Origin: Marivivens donghaensis
GTDB taxonomy: Bacteria; Pseudomonadota; Alphaproteobacteria; Rhodobacterales; Rhodobacteraceae
DNA: 64,000 nucleotides
Assembly: GCF_023541015.1 (NCBI RefSeq)
Contig: NZ_JALNPR010000004.1
Location: 186,001-250,000 of the forward strand
Direction: 5' to 3'
Part shown: one piece after another, positions 1 to 10,503 of the stretch
How the letters are laid out: every line of letters starts with the position of its first letter
Numbering within the stretch: position 1 is the stretch's first letter
Made by a program: the position numbers and the translations under genes
Notes under the pieces: generated by a model
What the model was told of the DNA's origin: nothing
The model's database searches: none
Seen by the model: the letters and a program-made list of their open reading frames with translations, nothing else

Positions 1-1
1 G

Positions 2-280
2 ATCGACGGCAATAAGATTCCCCAAAATATCCAGATTCCAGCCGAAGCTATCGTGAAGGGAGATGCCCGTTCCGTCTCGATCGCTGCCGCCTCAATTGCG
101 GCAAAAATGTGTCGAGACCAAATTATGGTGGACTTAGCGCAACAGTTTCCGGGCTACGGATGGGAGCGAAATGCGGGCTATGGGACGAAAGAACACCTCG
201 AAGCACTCGTAAAAAAAGGGGTTACACCACATCATAGGCGATCGTTTAAACCCGTGCACAACATCTTGTATCAAGAATAA
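2..280 (+). CDS. rnhB: Ribonuclease HII, C-terminal part (5' end outside window)
   Basis: RNase HII cuts the RNA strand of RNA-DNA hybrids and removes single ribonucleotides from DNA. The frame is open from the first bases and the gene starts before the window. The visible 92 residues carry the typical C-terminal signatures: an IVKGD segment, a [10 protein letters not shown] helix, then PGYGW, a NAGYGTK segment and a final TPHHRRSF. The N-terminal catalytic acidic residues lie outside the window. It ends 106 bp before the DNA methyltransferase gene on the same strand, an arrangement I believe is common in this group. Family assignment is secure; completeness cannot be judged. Confidence 0.93.
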   Translation: MDGNKIPQNIQIPAEAIVKGDARSVSIAAASIAAKMCRDQIMVDLAQQFPGYGWERNAGYGTKEHLEALVKKGVTPHHRRSFKPVHNILYQE

Positions 281-293
281 AACTTAAAGGCTT

Positions 294-1490
<1,197 letters not shown>

Positions 1491-1550
1491 GCTGATCAAG
1501 AGTTACCGCCAGAGCCACCAGCCCTGCTCGGCTGTTGTAGGCTCATACCT

Positions 1551-1578
1551 CCCCGCCGTTTGTTCGGCGGGGCTTTTT
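1551..1578 (+). terminator. Rho-independent terminator after ccrM
   Basis: A perfect 8-bp stem CCCCGCCG/CGGCGGGG (1551-1558 with 1565-1572) closes a TTTGTT loop and is followed by CTTTTT. It lies between the convergent ccrM and alkB genes, and the T run serves the plus strand. Confidence 0.85.
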
Positions 1579-1579
1579 G

Positions 1580-2656
1580 CTATCGAGGCATTGGATTGCT
1601 GGCAGTTTTATAGGCTGACCAATCGGTTATGTCGGGGTAGTACTGCCGACGCCAAGCGCGAACCTTGGGATTCATCCAGCGCCGCCAAACTGGGGGCACT
1701 AAGGCAGCCATTGCCATTAGCGGATATCCGAACGGCAACTGTGGCGCTTCGTTCTCATCATAGGTTTGCAAGAGTGGGAACCGTCGGTCGGGTTTATAGT
1801 GGTGATCCGAATGGCGCTGAAGGTTGATCAGCAGCCAGTTCGTGCCCGTATGAGACGCATTCCACGAATGATGTGGTTTGACATGTTCGTATTTCCCATC
1901 ACCCAAATGTCTACGCGTTAGTCCGTAATGTTCAACATAATTGGTCAGTTCGAGGGCAAGGACGGCCATGAAGGCTTGGACAACAAAGAGGCCAAGGCCA
2001 GCGATCCCGCCAATCGCAAACGAAATCGAAAGCATGATCAACTGCAGGGCGGCATAGCGCCAAAACGGATTGCTCCGATGCCACCACGCGAGGTTCCGAC
2101 GGGCAAGCATTTTGCGTTCCGCGTCAAACGCTGAGGGCGGACATGTCACGAGAACTCGGGCGAAATAACGGTGGAACCCTTCGTTGTAGCGAGCCGTCAC
2201 CGCATCCTTCGGCGTGCCGACGTAGATATGGTGAACCAGCAAGTGTTCGGTTCGGAAATGCGAATAGAGAACCATGGACAGAAGAATGTCTCCAAGCCAC
2301 CGTTCGAACGTGTTTTTCTGGTGCAGTAACTCATGCGCGTACACGATCCCAATCGTGCCCGACAGAATACCAACATCGAGCATCACTGCGATTTTTTCGC
2401 CGAAGCGCAGATGGGTTGTCGAGGTGACGTAAGCCAGAAGGCCGAAAATCATCACGAACTGCACTGGCGGCCAAATCATGGTGATCAGCCGATACCAAAA
2501 CAGGTCTTTCGTTGGGGTTTCGGTGTCGGGGTTTTCTTCGTTTAGACCAGCGACGGCATCGACGATGGTAAAGATATGCCAAGCGAGTAGCGGCGTCAGT
2601 GCCAAGGTCCAACCGCCATAAATTGCACCAATAACAGGCAGCGGGACGAGAGCCAT
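1580..2656 (-). CDS. alkB: Alkane 1-monooxygenase (AlkB-type membrane di-iron hydroxylase)
   Basis: Integral membrane non-haem di-iron enzyme that hydroxylates the terminal carbon of medium-chain alkanes, taking electrons from rubredoxin. The 358-residue protein has several hydrophobic segments and the histidine boxes of the family: HELLHQ, then EHLLVHH, then RHSDHH near residue 290. A NYVEHYG segment lies shortly before the last box. It is somewhat shorter than AlkB of pseudomonads (about 400), mainly at the N-terminus. A stop codon lies in frame about 12 codons before the chosen ATG, so no long extension is possible. No rubredoxin or alcohol dehydrogenase gene is nearby, so electron partners must be encoded elsewhere. 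A related fatty-acid or xylene hydroxylase cannot be fully excluded. Confidence 0.88.
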   Translation of the reverse strand: MALVPLPVIGAIYGGWTLALTPLLAWHIFTIVDAVAGLNEENPDTETPTKDLFWYRLITMIWPPVQFVMIFGLLAYVTSTTHLRFGEKIAVMLDVGILSGTIGIVYAHELLHQKNTFERWLGDILLSMVLYSHFRTEHLLVHHIYVGTPKDAVTARYNEGFHRYFARVLVTCPPSAFDAERKMLARRNLAWWHRSNPFWRYAALQLIMLSISFAIGGIAGLGLFVVQAFMAVLALELTNYVEHYGLTRRHLGDGKYEHVKPHHSWNASHTGTNWLLINLQRHSDHHYKPDRRFPLLQTYDENEAPQLPFGYPLMAMAALVPPVWRRWMNPKVRAWRRQYYPDITDWSAYKTASNPMPR

Positions 2657-2764
2657 TGAAAGCCAAAACGGCAGAGCTTTTGTGAATGATCAAACCGATT
2701 GTGCGGGCGTCATGTGATCGATCCTCTACCTTTGGCTGAATGTTACGCCTATCGGTTTAGGGTT

Positions 2765-3811
2765 TCAATCAGTGCCGAAAGCACCCACTGCGAGGTCGTA
2801 AACCTTACGCATGACAGTTGGCAGCGCACTTGGGTCCAATGTCATGAATACCCCATTCTTTGCCTCGGCCTCGGCAGGAACACGCGCGATTTCGATTCTG
2901 AGGCGCAGATGGAAATGGGTGAACGTATGCAGCGCTTCGACATTGAGTGTTTGCCAATCAGCTTCCATGGGAGGCGCCGCTTTTGGCGCATCGTTCCAGT
3001 CCGATCCGGGCCAGCCGAGCATCCCGCCCAAAAGCCCTTTGTCTGGCCGTGTCTCCAAAAGGAACGTGCCGTCAGGTTTACGGGCAACATAAGCAATGCC
3101 AAATCGGACCGGTTTCGGCTGTTTAGGAGTCTTTTTTGGCAGTTCTGCTGCAGTCCCTTCGACGTGAGCCTGACACGGATCGCGCCACGGACAGATCCTG
3201 CAGGCTGGGCTTTTTGGTGTGCAAATGGTTGCGCCGAGGTCCATGACGGCCTGAGCGTAGTCTCCTGCGCGATCCTTTGGTGTCAGGTCACGTGCGAGTT
3301 CCGTAAGTTCAGGTTTAGCAGAAGGTAGCGGGGTGTGGACGTTATAGAGCCGAGACATCACACGTTCGACGTTGCCATCCACGACGACCTCAGACCTGTT
3401 GAACGCAATCGAAGAAATTGCACCTGCGGTGTATGGGCCAATGCCAGGGAGGGTCAGCAGACCCTCGCGCGTGTCAGGGAACGTTCCTCCATGATCCGAC
3501 ACCACCGCGCGGGCGCATTTCAGCAAATTCCGTGCGCGGGCGTAGTAGCCGAGACCTGCCCATTCAGCCATTACATCGGCGTCGGCGGCATTGGCCAAAT
3601 CAACAACCGTAGGCCAGCGTTCAGTGAAGCGGCGGAAGTAGTCTTTGACGGCCGCAACTGTCGTTTGTTGCAGCATCACCTCTGACAGCCACACACGATA
3701 GGGATCAGGCATAACGCCCGCCTTGCGGTCCGCGGGCGATGTGCGCCATGGCATGACGCGGGCATGTTGGTCATACCAATCCAAAAGCATATCACTTAGG
3801 CCGTCACGCAA
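2765..3811 (-). CDS. mutY: A/G-specific adenine glycosylase MutY
   Basis: Base-excision repair enzyme that removes adenine mispaired with 8-oxoguanine. The 348 residues show a helix-hairpin-helix LPGIGPYTAGAI, the catalytic aspartate in VVDGNVERV, and a four-cysteine iron-sulfur loop with spacing C-x6-C-x2-C-x5-C near residues 195-211. A C-terminal NUDIX-like domain with an HTFTHFHL segment reads 8-oxoG. Length is normal. It is divergent from the DUF721 gene across 67 bp and lies 108 bp upstream of alkB on the same strand; a shared transcript is possible but not shown. Confidence 0.96.
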   Translation of the reverse strand: MRDGLSDMLLDWYDQHARVMPWRTSPADRKAGVMPDPYRVWLSEVMLQQTTVAAVKDYFRRFTERWPTVVDLANAADADVMAEWAGLGYYARARNLLKCARAVVSDHGGTFPDTREGLLTLPGIGPYTAGAISSIAFNRSEVVVDGNVERVMSRLYNVHTPLPSAKPELTELARDLTPKDRAGDYAQAVMDLGATICTPKSPACRICPWRDPCQAHVEGTAAELPKKTPKQPKPVRFGIAYVARKPDGTFLLETRPDKGLLGGMLGWPGSDWNDAPKAAPPMEADWQTLNVEALHTFTHFHLRLRIEIARVPAEAEAKNGVFMTLDPSALPTVMRKVYDLAVGAFGTD

Positions 3812-3878
3812 TCTTTAGCTCCTGTAACAGTGGTTTCGCTGGCAACTGCCGCCTCGGTCGGTAACATAGGTCACTAAG

Positions 3879-4391
3879 ATGAAACAGCCACGCTCCAATG
3901 GAACCACTCGCGGTTTTTCCCGCGCTGTAAGCCTGATGCAGACCCGCATCCGTGAGGCGAGCGAATCGCGTGGCTTTGCCGTTTCGCGTCTTTTGACCCA
4001 TTGGGAAGAGATCGTGGGGCAACAGACAGCGTCGATGGCGCGACCTGTAAACGTGTCTTACGGGCGGAACGGTATGGGCGCGACGCTCACGCTTTTGACC
4101 ACGGGATCGATGGCGCCGATCCTTGAGATGCAGAAAGAACAAATCCTGCAAAAAGTGAACGGATGCTATGGCTACCGTGCCATTGCGCGAGTGAAAGTCA
4201 CGCAGACCGCACCAACAGGATTTAGCGATGGGCAGGTGGCATTTAGTCATGCACCCAAAGCCGAGAAACCCGCACCCGCGCCTGAAGTGGTCGAACAGGC
4301 CCGCGATATCGGGCAGGGTGTCGGTGACGATGGATTGCGCCAAGCGTTAGAGCTTTTGGCGACCAATGTGTTAAGCAAACGGAAAACCTGA
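3879..4391 (+). CDS. DUF721 (DciA-related) protein
   Basis: A 170-residue protein whose first 100 residues match the DUF721 family by their RGFAVSRLLTHWEEIVG helix and a LTLLTTGSMAPILEM segment followed by INxxxGY-like NGCYGY. DciA, the best-studied DUF721 member, loads the replicative helicase in bacteria without DnaC. Alphaproteobacterial members such as this one carry the domain near the N-terminus with an Ala/Pro-rich tail, and their role is inferred only. The gene lies 11 bp before the DsbA-like gene and is probably cotranscribed with it. Confidence 0.8.
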   Translation: MKQPRSNGTTRGFSRAVSLMQTRIREASESRGFAVSRLLTHWEEIVGQQTASMARPVNVSYGRNGMGATLTLLTTGSMAPILEMQKEQILQKVNGCYGYRAIARVKVTQTAPTGFSDGQVAFSHAPKAEKPAPAPEVVEQARDIGQGVGDDGLRQALELLATNVLSKRKT

Positions 4392-4402
4392 CAGAGGCAG
4401 TA

Positions 4403-5035
4403 ATGAAACGACGTCTTTTCCTCACCACCGCCGGTGCAGCCATGATGGCTGGCGGTATGACCTTCCCTGCATTTGCCCAAGAGGCAGAGGCCGCCGCTGG
4501 TATTCCTGATATGGTGTTAGGCAATCCGGATGCGCCAGTTGAGATCGTAGAATATGCGTCCTTCACCTGCCCGCATTGTGCGAACTTCCACGCCAACCAG
4601 TTCCAGCAGATCAAAGCAAACTACATCGATACTGGCAAAGTGCGCTTTGTCTTCCGTGAGGTCTTTTTCGACCGCTACGGCCTATGGGGTTCGATGATTG
4701 CGCGCTGTGGTGGCGAAATGCGCTTCCACGGGATCGTGTCGATGATGTTCGAACGCCAACGTGATTGGGCACAGGGCGAACCAGCGCAGATCGCTGCAAA
4801 CCTACGCAATATTGGTAAGGTCGCAGGCCTTTATGATACGACGCTGGATGCTTGTATGCAGGATGCCGATACCGCGCAGGCTTTGGTCGCTTGGTACGAA
4901 GAGAACCGCGTTCGTGACAACATCGAAGGCACGCCGTCGTTCCTGATCCAAGGTCAGAAGTATTCGAACATGAGCTATGAAGAGTTTGCAGCAATCCTCG
5001 ACGAAAAGCTGACTGAGGCTGGCTATACAGAATAA
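4403..5035 (+). CDS. DsbA-family periplasmic thiol-disulfide oxidoreductase
   Basis: A 210-residue thioredoxin-fold protein with an N-terminal export signal (MKRRLFLTTAGAAMMAGG, cleavage probably after AFA). The redox site is CPHC near residues 56-59, within the segment EYASFTCPHCANF, and the cis-proline loop is GTPSF near residue 172. The family, DsbA/BdbD-like, oxidises or shuffles disulfides in exported proteins. An SD-like GAGG lies just before the ATG, and a strong terminator follows at 5061-5089, so the gene ends the DUF721 operon. Confidence 0.88.
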   Translation: MKRRLFLTTAGAAMMAGGMTFPAFAQEAEAAAGIPDMVLGNPDAPVEIVEYASFTCPHCANFHANQFQQIKANYIDTGKVRFVFREVFFDRYGLWGSMIARCGGEMRFHGIVSMMFERQRDWAQGEPAQIAANLRNIGKVAGLYDTTLDACMQDADTAQALVAWYEENRVRDNIEGTPSFLIQGQKYSNMSYEEFAAILDEKLTEAGYTE

Positions 5036-5060
5036 ATCTGGAACATGGTTTCAGTCCAAA

Positions 5061-5089
5061 GGGCGGCCAGTGGCTGCCCTTCATTTTTT
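5061..5089 (+). terminator. Rho-independent terminator after the DsbA-like gene
   Basis: Stem GGGCGGCC (5061-5068) pairs with GGCTGCCC (5072-5079) around an AGT loop, with one G-U pair, followed by TTCATTTTTT. It overlaps the last codons of convergent lpxK. Confidence 0.8.
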
Positions 5090-6058
5090 GGTGATGCCGA
5101 TCGCGGATAGGGCGCTGTCGATTGGTCCCCAATCCTCTAGCTCTAGCCGAACTGGAACTGTCAGCACTTTTGAGCGGAACGAGTCTGGCAGACGAACCGC
5201 GTCTTTTTCGGTCGTGACCAACTGTGCTCCACGCAACTGCGCCTCTGCCTCTAAGCGGAGCATGAGGGCAGGTGTCAGCGGTTGGTGGTCTTGCAGGGGT
5301 TCACCGTGAATGACATTCGCACCTAGTTCGCGGAGGGTGGCAAAGAACTTGTCTGGATTGCCGATCCCTGCGAAAGCGAGAACAGGCATTCCTGCCCACG
5401 GCATTCCCGTCTGTAACGGTGCCAGTCGACCATTGACGAGCGGAACAGGTAGGTCGCCCAATGGCACACCGTTTGTTCCAATCGACAGGACGATTTGTGC
5501 GCGCTTTAGACCTGCATCAACCGTTTCACGTAAGGGACCAGCGGGCATGACGCGCCGATTGCCAAAGCCACGCGCCGCATCGACGACGACGATACTGAGG
5601 TCTTTAGTGACCGACGGGTTCTGAAACCCATCGTCGAGCAAAATAACGTCCGCACCTGCAGCTTCTGCGGCCTTGACGCCCGCCGCGCGATCCTGTGCGA
5701 CCCATGTGGGGGTAAATGCTGCGAGCAAAAGGGGTTCGTCACCTACATGCTCGGCGTTGTGATCTCGTTCTCGTACTTGGGTCGGGCCAATGGTTTTGCC
5801 GCCGTAGCCACGCGACACAACATGGGGGTAATAGCCGAGGGCAATAAGCCGTTGGACAAGTGCGATGGTCGTCGGTGTTTTTCCAGTCCCGCCAACGTTG
5901 ATGTTGCCGACACAGATCACGGGGACAGAGGCCCTATATCCCGACTTAGCCACACGACGCGCTGTGACAAACCCATAGAGCGCCCCAACAGGCGACAGTA
6001 TCCGCGCCATGAGCGCAGGTTTGTCAGCGGGGGTGAACCAATAGTTGGGCGCGCGCAT
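5081..6058 (-). CDS. lpxK: Tetraacyldisaccharide 4'-kinase LpxK
   Basis: Inner-membrane kinase that phosphorylates the 4' position of the lipid A disaccharide precursor. The 325-residue protein has an N-terminal amphipathic/hydrophobic helix and the LpxK P-loop [11 protein letters not shown] near residues 53-63. It also has the RGYGG segment and the DDGFQNPSV segment that carries a catalytic acidic pair. Length is typical. The start is one base after the stop of the waaA-like gene, which shows a tight DUF4170-waaA-lpxK operon on the minus strand. Confidence 0.95.
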   Translation of the reverse strand: MRAPNYWFTPADKPALMARILSPVGALYGFVTARRVAKSGYRASVPVICVGNINVGGTGKTPTTIALVQRLIALGYYPHVVSRGYGGKTIGPTQVRERDHNAEHVGDEPLLLAAFTPTWVAQDRAAGVKAAEAAGADVILLDDGFQNPSVTKDLSIVVVDAARGFGNRRVMPAGPLRETVDAGLKRAQIVLSIGTNGVPLGDLPVPLVNGRLAPLQTGMPWAGMPVLAFAGIGNPDKFFATLRELGANVIHGEPLQDHQPLTPALMLRLEAEAQLRGAQLVTTEKDAVRLPDSFRSKVLTVPVRLELEDWGPIDSALSAIGITKK

Positions 6059-6059
6059 C

Positions 6060-7265
6060 CTATCCTTCGGCCTTGTCTAGGATTGTGCTAATCAGAGCGG
6101 CAATCCGGTTTGTTACCTCTGCTCCGCGCGATGTGACATCCCAAGCGGCATGGGCAATCTGCGCGGTAAGGTCAGGGGATAGCAGGTCTTCGATCGTTTT
6201 GGCCAGTGCTGCGCCGTTTGCAATTGGTGCCGCGCCACCCGCGTTGTCGAGCTGCATATAGAAGCGAGCATAGGGTGCCGTTGTAGGTCCGTGCACAACA
6301 ACAGAGCCAAGTGCCGCGGCCTCAAACGGATGGCGACTTCCTCTGGTCAACGTGCCGCCCATGTAAGTAATCGGCGAAATCCGATACCACATGCCTAATT
6401 CACCATCGAGATCGGCGACCAGCGCTCGGGTCGTCTCGGTCGGGTCGCCTTCAGACCGAAGAACGGTTTCAAATCCAGCATCGATGAGTTTCGCGGCGAG
6501 TTCGGGTGCCTGGCGCGTATCCTGAGGAACGACGATCAAAAGCAGCCGATGTGATCTGCGGCATGCGCTGCGGTGCGCCTCGATGATCAAATTTATCTCA
6601 GCGGGAATCGCATTTGCGACGAGCCAGATCGGGCGCGTATCGATGGTTCTTGCGAAATCGGCACGTTCTGCATCGTTGCATGACAGAACGGGCGCTTGAT
6701 CATCGAAATGTCCGATGACTTCGACGTGGTCTGAGGCGACACCCCAACGGCGAAACCGTTCGGCACTGGATTTATCAGCGGCGAGGACGTCGTCGAAAAC
6801 CGAAAGAAGATAGCGACGCATCCCAAAGAACCACTTTCGTCCTTCAGGGATAAAGTCGTTTGCGTCCGCAGCGATCAGGTATTTCGGAAACGAATATCGG
6901 TCGGCTGCGGTTATGATCGCGGGATCAATTTGTCCCCCAATCCACACCAGTCCGATGGGTTTCCAGTGTTCAATGAACCGTGAAATATCACGCAGGTTTC
7001 GACCTGGTCCTTTTGATACCGTGATCATCCCGTCTGGAGAGGTGTCAGTGTCTAGCGACGATCCGGTCACGACAAATGCGACCTGTTCGAGGTCGTCCTG
7101 CATTTGTCGCATGACCCGTCGAATGTGATCTGCATCTGCCGTGTTTCGACAGTGCACCCAAATGACGGGCTGGGAAGGGGGGGTAGGTTCGTTTGCGCCT
7201 ATGACCTCGCCTGACCCGCAGGTGCGGGCCAAGAGGTAGAGGTTTAGGAACAATGACGATGCCAT
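6060..7265 (-). CDS. Divergent Kdo transferase-like glycosyltransferase (WaaA family)
   Basis: A 401-residue GT-B protein resembling 3-deoxy-D-manno-octulosonic acid transferases, which attach Kdo to lipid IVA. The C-terminal half is clearly family-like: a VIGHFDDQ segment, a [11 protein letters not shown] segment equivalent to the VPRHPER loop, and [20 protein letters not shown] equivalent to the nucleotide-sugar site. The N-terminal half is unusual: where WaaA has HAASVGE with the catalytic Glu, this protein has HCRNTAD, and the second acidic site (ETELWP) reads GGQIDP. It may be a paralogue with another acceptor or an altered mechanism. Position between DUF4170 and lpxK supports a lipopolysaccharide role. 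Confidence 0.72.
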   Translation of the reverse strand: MASSLFLNLYLLARTCGSGEVIGANEPTPPSQPVIWVHCRNTADADHIRRVMRQMQDDLEQVAFVVTGSSLDTDTSPDGMITVSKGPGRNLRDISRFIEHWKPIGLVWIGGQIDPAIITAADRYSFPKYLIAADANDFIPEGRKWFFGMRRYLLSVFDDVLAADKSSAERFRRWGVASDHVEVIGHFDDQAPVLSCNDAERADFARTIDTRPIWLVANAIPAEINLIIEAHRSACRRSHRLLLIVVPQDTRQAPELAAKLIDAGFETVLRSEGDPTETTRALVADLDGELGMWYRISPITYMGGTLTRGSRHPFEAAALGSVVVHGPTTAPYARFYMQLDNAGGAAPIANGAALAKTIEDLLSPDLTAQIAHAAWDVTSRGAEVTNRIAALISTILDKAEG

Positions 7266-7272
7266 TTAGGGA

Positions 7273-7518
7273 TTACAGCCCCAGCTCTTCGGTCGGGGAA
7301 GCCGCAAGGCCTTCGTCCCGCAGCCTGTGAATGTGAGCGATGAAATAGCGTGTATGAGCGTCATCAACGGTGCGCTGGGCCGCCGCTTTCCATGCGTCAT
7401 GGGCGGACTGATAGTCGGGGAACATGCCGACGATATCGATATTGTTGACGTCTTTGAAAGTCGTGGTGCTGGGATCAACAAGTTCGCCACCAAAGACGAG
7501 ATGCAGACGATTGGCCAT
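7273..7518 (-). CDS. DUF4170 family protein
   Basis: An 81-residue cytoplasmic protein matching DUF4170 in size and in its HLVFGGELVDP opening, MFPDYQSAHDAWKAAAQRTVDDA middle (read in two halves) and HIHRL segment. Function is not known to me. A GGAG lies seven bases before the ATG. It sits 7 bp upstream of the waaA-like gene and is the first gene of the lipid A operon, so a supporting role there is possible. Confidence 0.8.
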   Translation of the reverse strand: MANRLHLVFGGELVDPSTTTFKDVNNIDIVGMFPDYQSAHDAWKAAAQRTVDDAHTRYFIAHIHRLRDEGLAASPTEELGL

Positions 7519-7711
7519 GGGGAAACTCCGCTGTGTTGGATGTGCGCCACCCTAAGCATTGGAGGCAAAGGGTCAAGAGAACCACCGTCATGGTTTCGAT
7601 ACAGATGTGCCCTAACCTTATGCAACTCAAGGATTTGCTGCGGTGCAGAAATTTTTACTTGCCTTCTGGTCGTTGATGGCCAACCCTGTAGGTGAAGAAA
7701 AGAGGACCGTA

Positions 7712-8512
7712 TTGCCCTGCATCGCCGTGTTCACCGATCTGGATGGAACTCTTCTGGATCATGAAACTTACTCTTGGGCGCCAGCCGCGCCTGCACTGAA
7801 TCGATTGAGAACGCGGAATATTCCGCTGATCTTAGCGAGTTCAAAGACTGCCGCCGAAATTGAACAGCTTCGGGATGCAATTGGGTTCGGCCATATGCCT
7901 GCAATCGTCGAAAATGGCGCTGGCTTTCTTGAGGGTGGAGCGACCGCTGGATCTGATCGTGGCGATCATGACAGGATTATGCGGGTCCTCGCGCAGATAC
8001 CTGATGCTCTGCGCCGTGATTTTGAAGGGTTCACCGATTGGGGTGTAGAGGGCATTTCGCGTGAAACTGGGTTGTCCATATCTGGGGCTCGACTGGCTCA
8101 TGCTCGTCAGTTTTCTGAACCTGGGTTGTGGCGCGGAAGTGAGCGAGCCGAAGCGGAGTTTATAGCGGTTTTGGCTGAGCATGGAGTGCACGCACGGCGT
8201 GGCGGGCGGTTCCTGACACTTTCGTTCGGTGCGACCAAGGCGGATCGGATGAGAGAGCTTTCGGCGCGATTTGCACCTTGTCGAACGATCGCGCTGGGTG
8301 ATGCGCCTAATGATGTTGAAATGTTGCAGGCAGCGTCATTGGGCGTGGTGGTGAACAACCCGCATGCAGCGCCGCTACCGCCGCTCGTAGGAGAGGCGGA
8401 TGGGCGCATTATTCGCACGAAACTCGTTGGGCCTGCGGGCTGGAACGAAGCGGTTCTGAAATATGTTGAGATTTGGAATCCGGAGCTGAACAGAAAACAA
8501 CAGGAGGTTTGA
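7712..8512 (+). CDS. HAD-family mannosyl/glucosyl-3-phosphoglycerate phosphatase
   Basis: Removes phosphate from mannosyl- or glucosyl-3-phosphoglycerate, the last step in making the compatible solutes mannosyl- or glucosylglycerate. HAD IIB features are clear: FTDLDGTLLD at the N-terminus, ILASSKT as motif II, and GDAPNDVEML as the Mg-binding motif near the C-terminus. The frame is open from a GTG at 7643 with an ATG at 7679. I chose the TTG at 7712 because AGAGGA sits at 7701-7706 with good spacing and the protein (266 residues) then begins close to the first motif, as in the family. The downstream glycosyltransferase starts three bases after its stop. Confidence 0.82.
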   Translation: MPCIAVFTDLDGTLLDHETYSWAPAAPALNRLRTRNIPLILASSKTAAEIEQLRDAIGFGHMPAIVENGAGFLEGGATAGSDRGDHDRIMRVLAQIPDALRRDFEGFTDWGVEGISRETGLSISGARLAHARQFSEPGLWRGSERAEAEFIAVLAEHGVHARRGGRFLTLSFGATKADRMRELSARFAPCRTIALGDAPNDVEMLQAASLGVVVNNPHAAPLPPLVGEADGRIIRTKLVGPAGWNEAVLKYVEIWNPELNRKQQEV

Positions 8513-8515
8513 CCC

Positions 8516-9736
8516 TTGGCCGATTTTCACCAGAGCGGAAGCATCGCGACCCTGCACAATTTGCGGAGCGCATCCACCGAAGCGATGACGAATGAGCTGT
8601 CTACGTTCGGGATGAACCGCAAAATCAACCTTATCCTCCCGTCGCTGTTTTCGGAACTCGAAGGCGAGGCTCTGCCCGCAATCATTGATGAACTGAATAA
8701 GGTGCCATACCTCAATAAAATCGTCATTGGCCTCGATCGTGCAACCGAAGCAGAATACCGATACGCACGGCAGTTCTTTTCGCGTCTCAAGGTGAACCAC
8801 GACATTCTTTGGAACGATGGCCCGCGTTTGCAGGCGATTGATGAGCGTTTGAAAAAGCTAGCCTTGTCACCGAACGAACCAGGGAAGGGGCGGAATGTTT
8901 GGTTCTGCATTGGTTACACTTTGGCCCAAGCGGAGGCTGCAGTCGTTGCGGTCCATGACTGTGATGTCGTGACCTATTCGGCAGATATGTTGGCGCGGCT
9001 TGTGTATCCCGTCGCCAACCCTGCATTTCCCTATCAAATGTCCAAAGGATTCTATCCGCGAGTGGCGGATCGAAAGTTAAATGGACGGGTCAGTCGTTTG
9101 CTCGTGACACCTCTTTTGCAGGCGCTCAAGAAGGTCTTGGGACAGCGAGATTATCTCGATTTCCTATCGTCGTTTCGTTACCCGCTGGCAGGAGAGTTCG
9201 CGATGCGGACCGCGATCTTGCCAGACATGCGTATTCCATCGGACTGGGGTTTAGAGATCGGCCTCTTGTCCGAAGCTTGGCGGAACCTATCGCCGCAGGC
9301 CGTTTGTCAGGTCGAGATCAGCGATCGATATGACCATAAACATCAGGACCTTTCTCTTGATGATGCAAACAAAGGGCTCAGCCGAATGTCGGTCGACATT
9401 TGCAAAGCCCTATACCGAAAGCTTGCTGCCGACGGCACGGTGCTGAGTGAGGAGGTGTTCCGGTCGATCAAAGCGACCTATTACCGAATGGCGCTCGACC
9501 TCATCGATACCTACTACAACGACGCGAGAATGAACGGTCTCGACCTTGATCGGCACGCCGAAGAAACAGCTGTTGAGCTGTTCGCTGCGAATATCATGCA
9601 GGCGGGTAGCGTGTTCCTCGATAACCCGATGGAAACGCCGTTTATCCCGAACTGGAGCCGTGTGAACGCTGCCGATCCTGCGATCCTGACGGACATGCTA
9701 AAGGCAGTCGCAGACGACAACGCGGAATTTGGTTAG
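8516..9736 (+). CDS. GT81-like glycosyltransferase (glucosyl-3-phosphoglycerate synthase type)
   Basis: A 406-residue GT-A enzyme expected to transfer glucose or mannose from a nucleotide sugar to 3-phosphoglycerate. Visible signs are the LILPSLFSELE start of the Rossmann-like fold, the HDCDVVTY segment that contains the DxD metal site, and a GEFAM plus SDWGLEIGLL segment typical of GpgS-like enzymes. The start is TTG: AGGAGG at 8502-8507 is correctly spaced from it, and there is no ATG until codon 23. Together with the phosphatase just upstream it forms a two-gene synthesis pathway for an osmolyte. Sugar identity (glucose or mannose) cannot be told from motifs. Confidence 0.75.
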   Translation: MADFHQSGSIATLHNLRSASTEAMTNELSTFGMNRKINLILPSLFSELEGEALPAIIDELNKVPYLNKIVIGLDRATEAEYRYARQFFSRLKVNHDILWNDGPRLQAIDERLKKLALSPNEPGKGRNVWFCIGYTLAQAEAAVVAVHDCDVVTYSADMLARLVYPVANPAFPYQMSKGFYPRVADRKLNGRVSRLLVTPLLQALKKVLGQRDYLDFLSSFRYPLAGEFAMRTAILPDMRIPSDWGLEIGLLSEAWRNLSPQAVCQVEISDRYDHKHQDLSLDDANKGLSRMSVDICKALYRKLAADGTVLSEEVFRSIKATYYRMALDLIDTYYNDARMNGLDLDRHAEETAVELFAANIMQAGSVFLDNPMETPFIPNWSRVNAADPAILTDMLKAVADDNAEFG

Positions 9737-10503
9737 AGCAGTTGATCTGCGAGGGTTTGATGGAAGGTCGGCACTGCGCCGATCACTCCGTTCACCTGCG
9801 GATGGGGATTGTTAAATCGCAGCGGGATACCTTTTTTGTCGGTCACGGTGCCGCCTGCCTCGGTCAGGATCAAAGCCCCCGCAGCGATGTCCCATTCCCA
9901 GCTTGGGCGGAGGGTAATCATTCCGTCGAAACGACCCTCGGCGACAAGGCACATGCGGTAGGCAAGTGATGATCTGAAATGGCGGTCAACCTTGGGGGGC
10001 TGCGCGTCTTTCCAATTGGTCACATCCATCGTCGGCGTGTTCGTGAGGATCGTTGGCGGCGTTGCGGTTTCACCGGCATGCAGGGTTTCACCGTTCAGCG
10101 TTGCGCCCTCGCCACGCCCCGCAGCAAACATCTGGTCTTTCATCGGTAGATAAACGACGCCGGTTAAAACCAGTCCGTTTTCGACAATAGCGAGCGAATG
10201 GGCCCAGTCCTTGGAGCCGTCGATAAACGCGCGGGTTCCGTCGATTGGATCGACGATGAACTGGCGGGTTGTTGATAGGCGATCCGAGGTGTCATCGGTC
10301 TCTTCGGACAGCCAACCATAGTCGGGCCGCGCTGCGGTCAACGATTCCCGCAGCATGGTATCGACGGCTAGGTCCGCTTCGGTCACGGGGCCTTGGCCAG
10401 CGGGTTTGTCCCATACCTTTGGAGCCGACTGAAAAAAGTCCGCTGCGATTTCCCCTGCTTTGCGGGCCGCGTCTATCAGAAGGTCGAGATCAGTCACCGG
10501 CAA
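9733..10503 (-). CDS. cysQ: 3'(2'),5'-bisphosphate nucleotidase / inositol monophosphatase family (CysQ-like)
   Basis: A 256-residue Mg-dependent, Li-sensitive phosphatase. The metal site is visible as a SEET segment, DPIDGTRAF in the middle and WDIAAGALI near the C-terminus. CysQ hydrolyses adenosine 3',5'-bisphosphate from sulfate assimilation; the insertion pattern and length fit CysQ better than SuhB, but substrate is inferred. The last 4 bp overlap the convergent glycosyltransferase gene, and the start overlaps the 3' end of pmbA by 14 bp, indicating co-transcription with pmbA. Confidence 0.82.
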   Translation of the reverse strand: MPVTDLDLLIDAARKAGEIAADFFQSAPKVWDKPAGQGPVTEADLAVDTMLRESLTAARPDYGWLSEETDDTSDRLSTTRQFIVDPIDGTRAFIDGSKDWAHSLAIVENGLVLTGVVYLPMKDQMFAAGRGEGATLNGETLHAGETATPPTILTNTPTMDVTNWKDAQPPKVDRHFRSSLAYRMCLVAEGRFDGMITLRPSWEWDIAAGALILTEAGGTVTDKKGIPLRFNNPHPQVNGVIGAVPTFHQTLADQLL

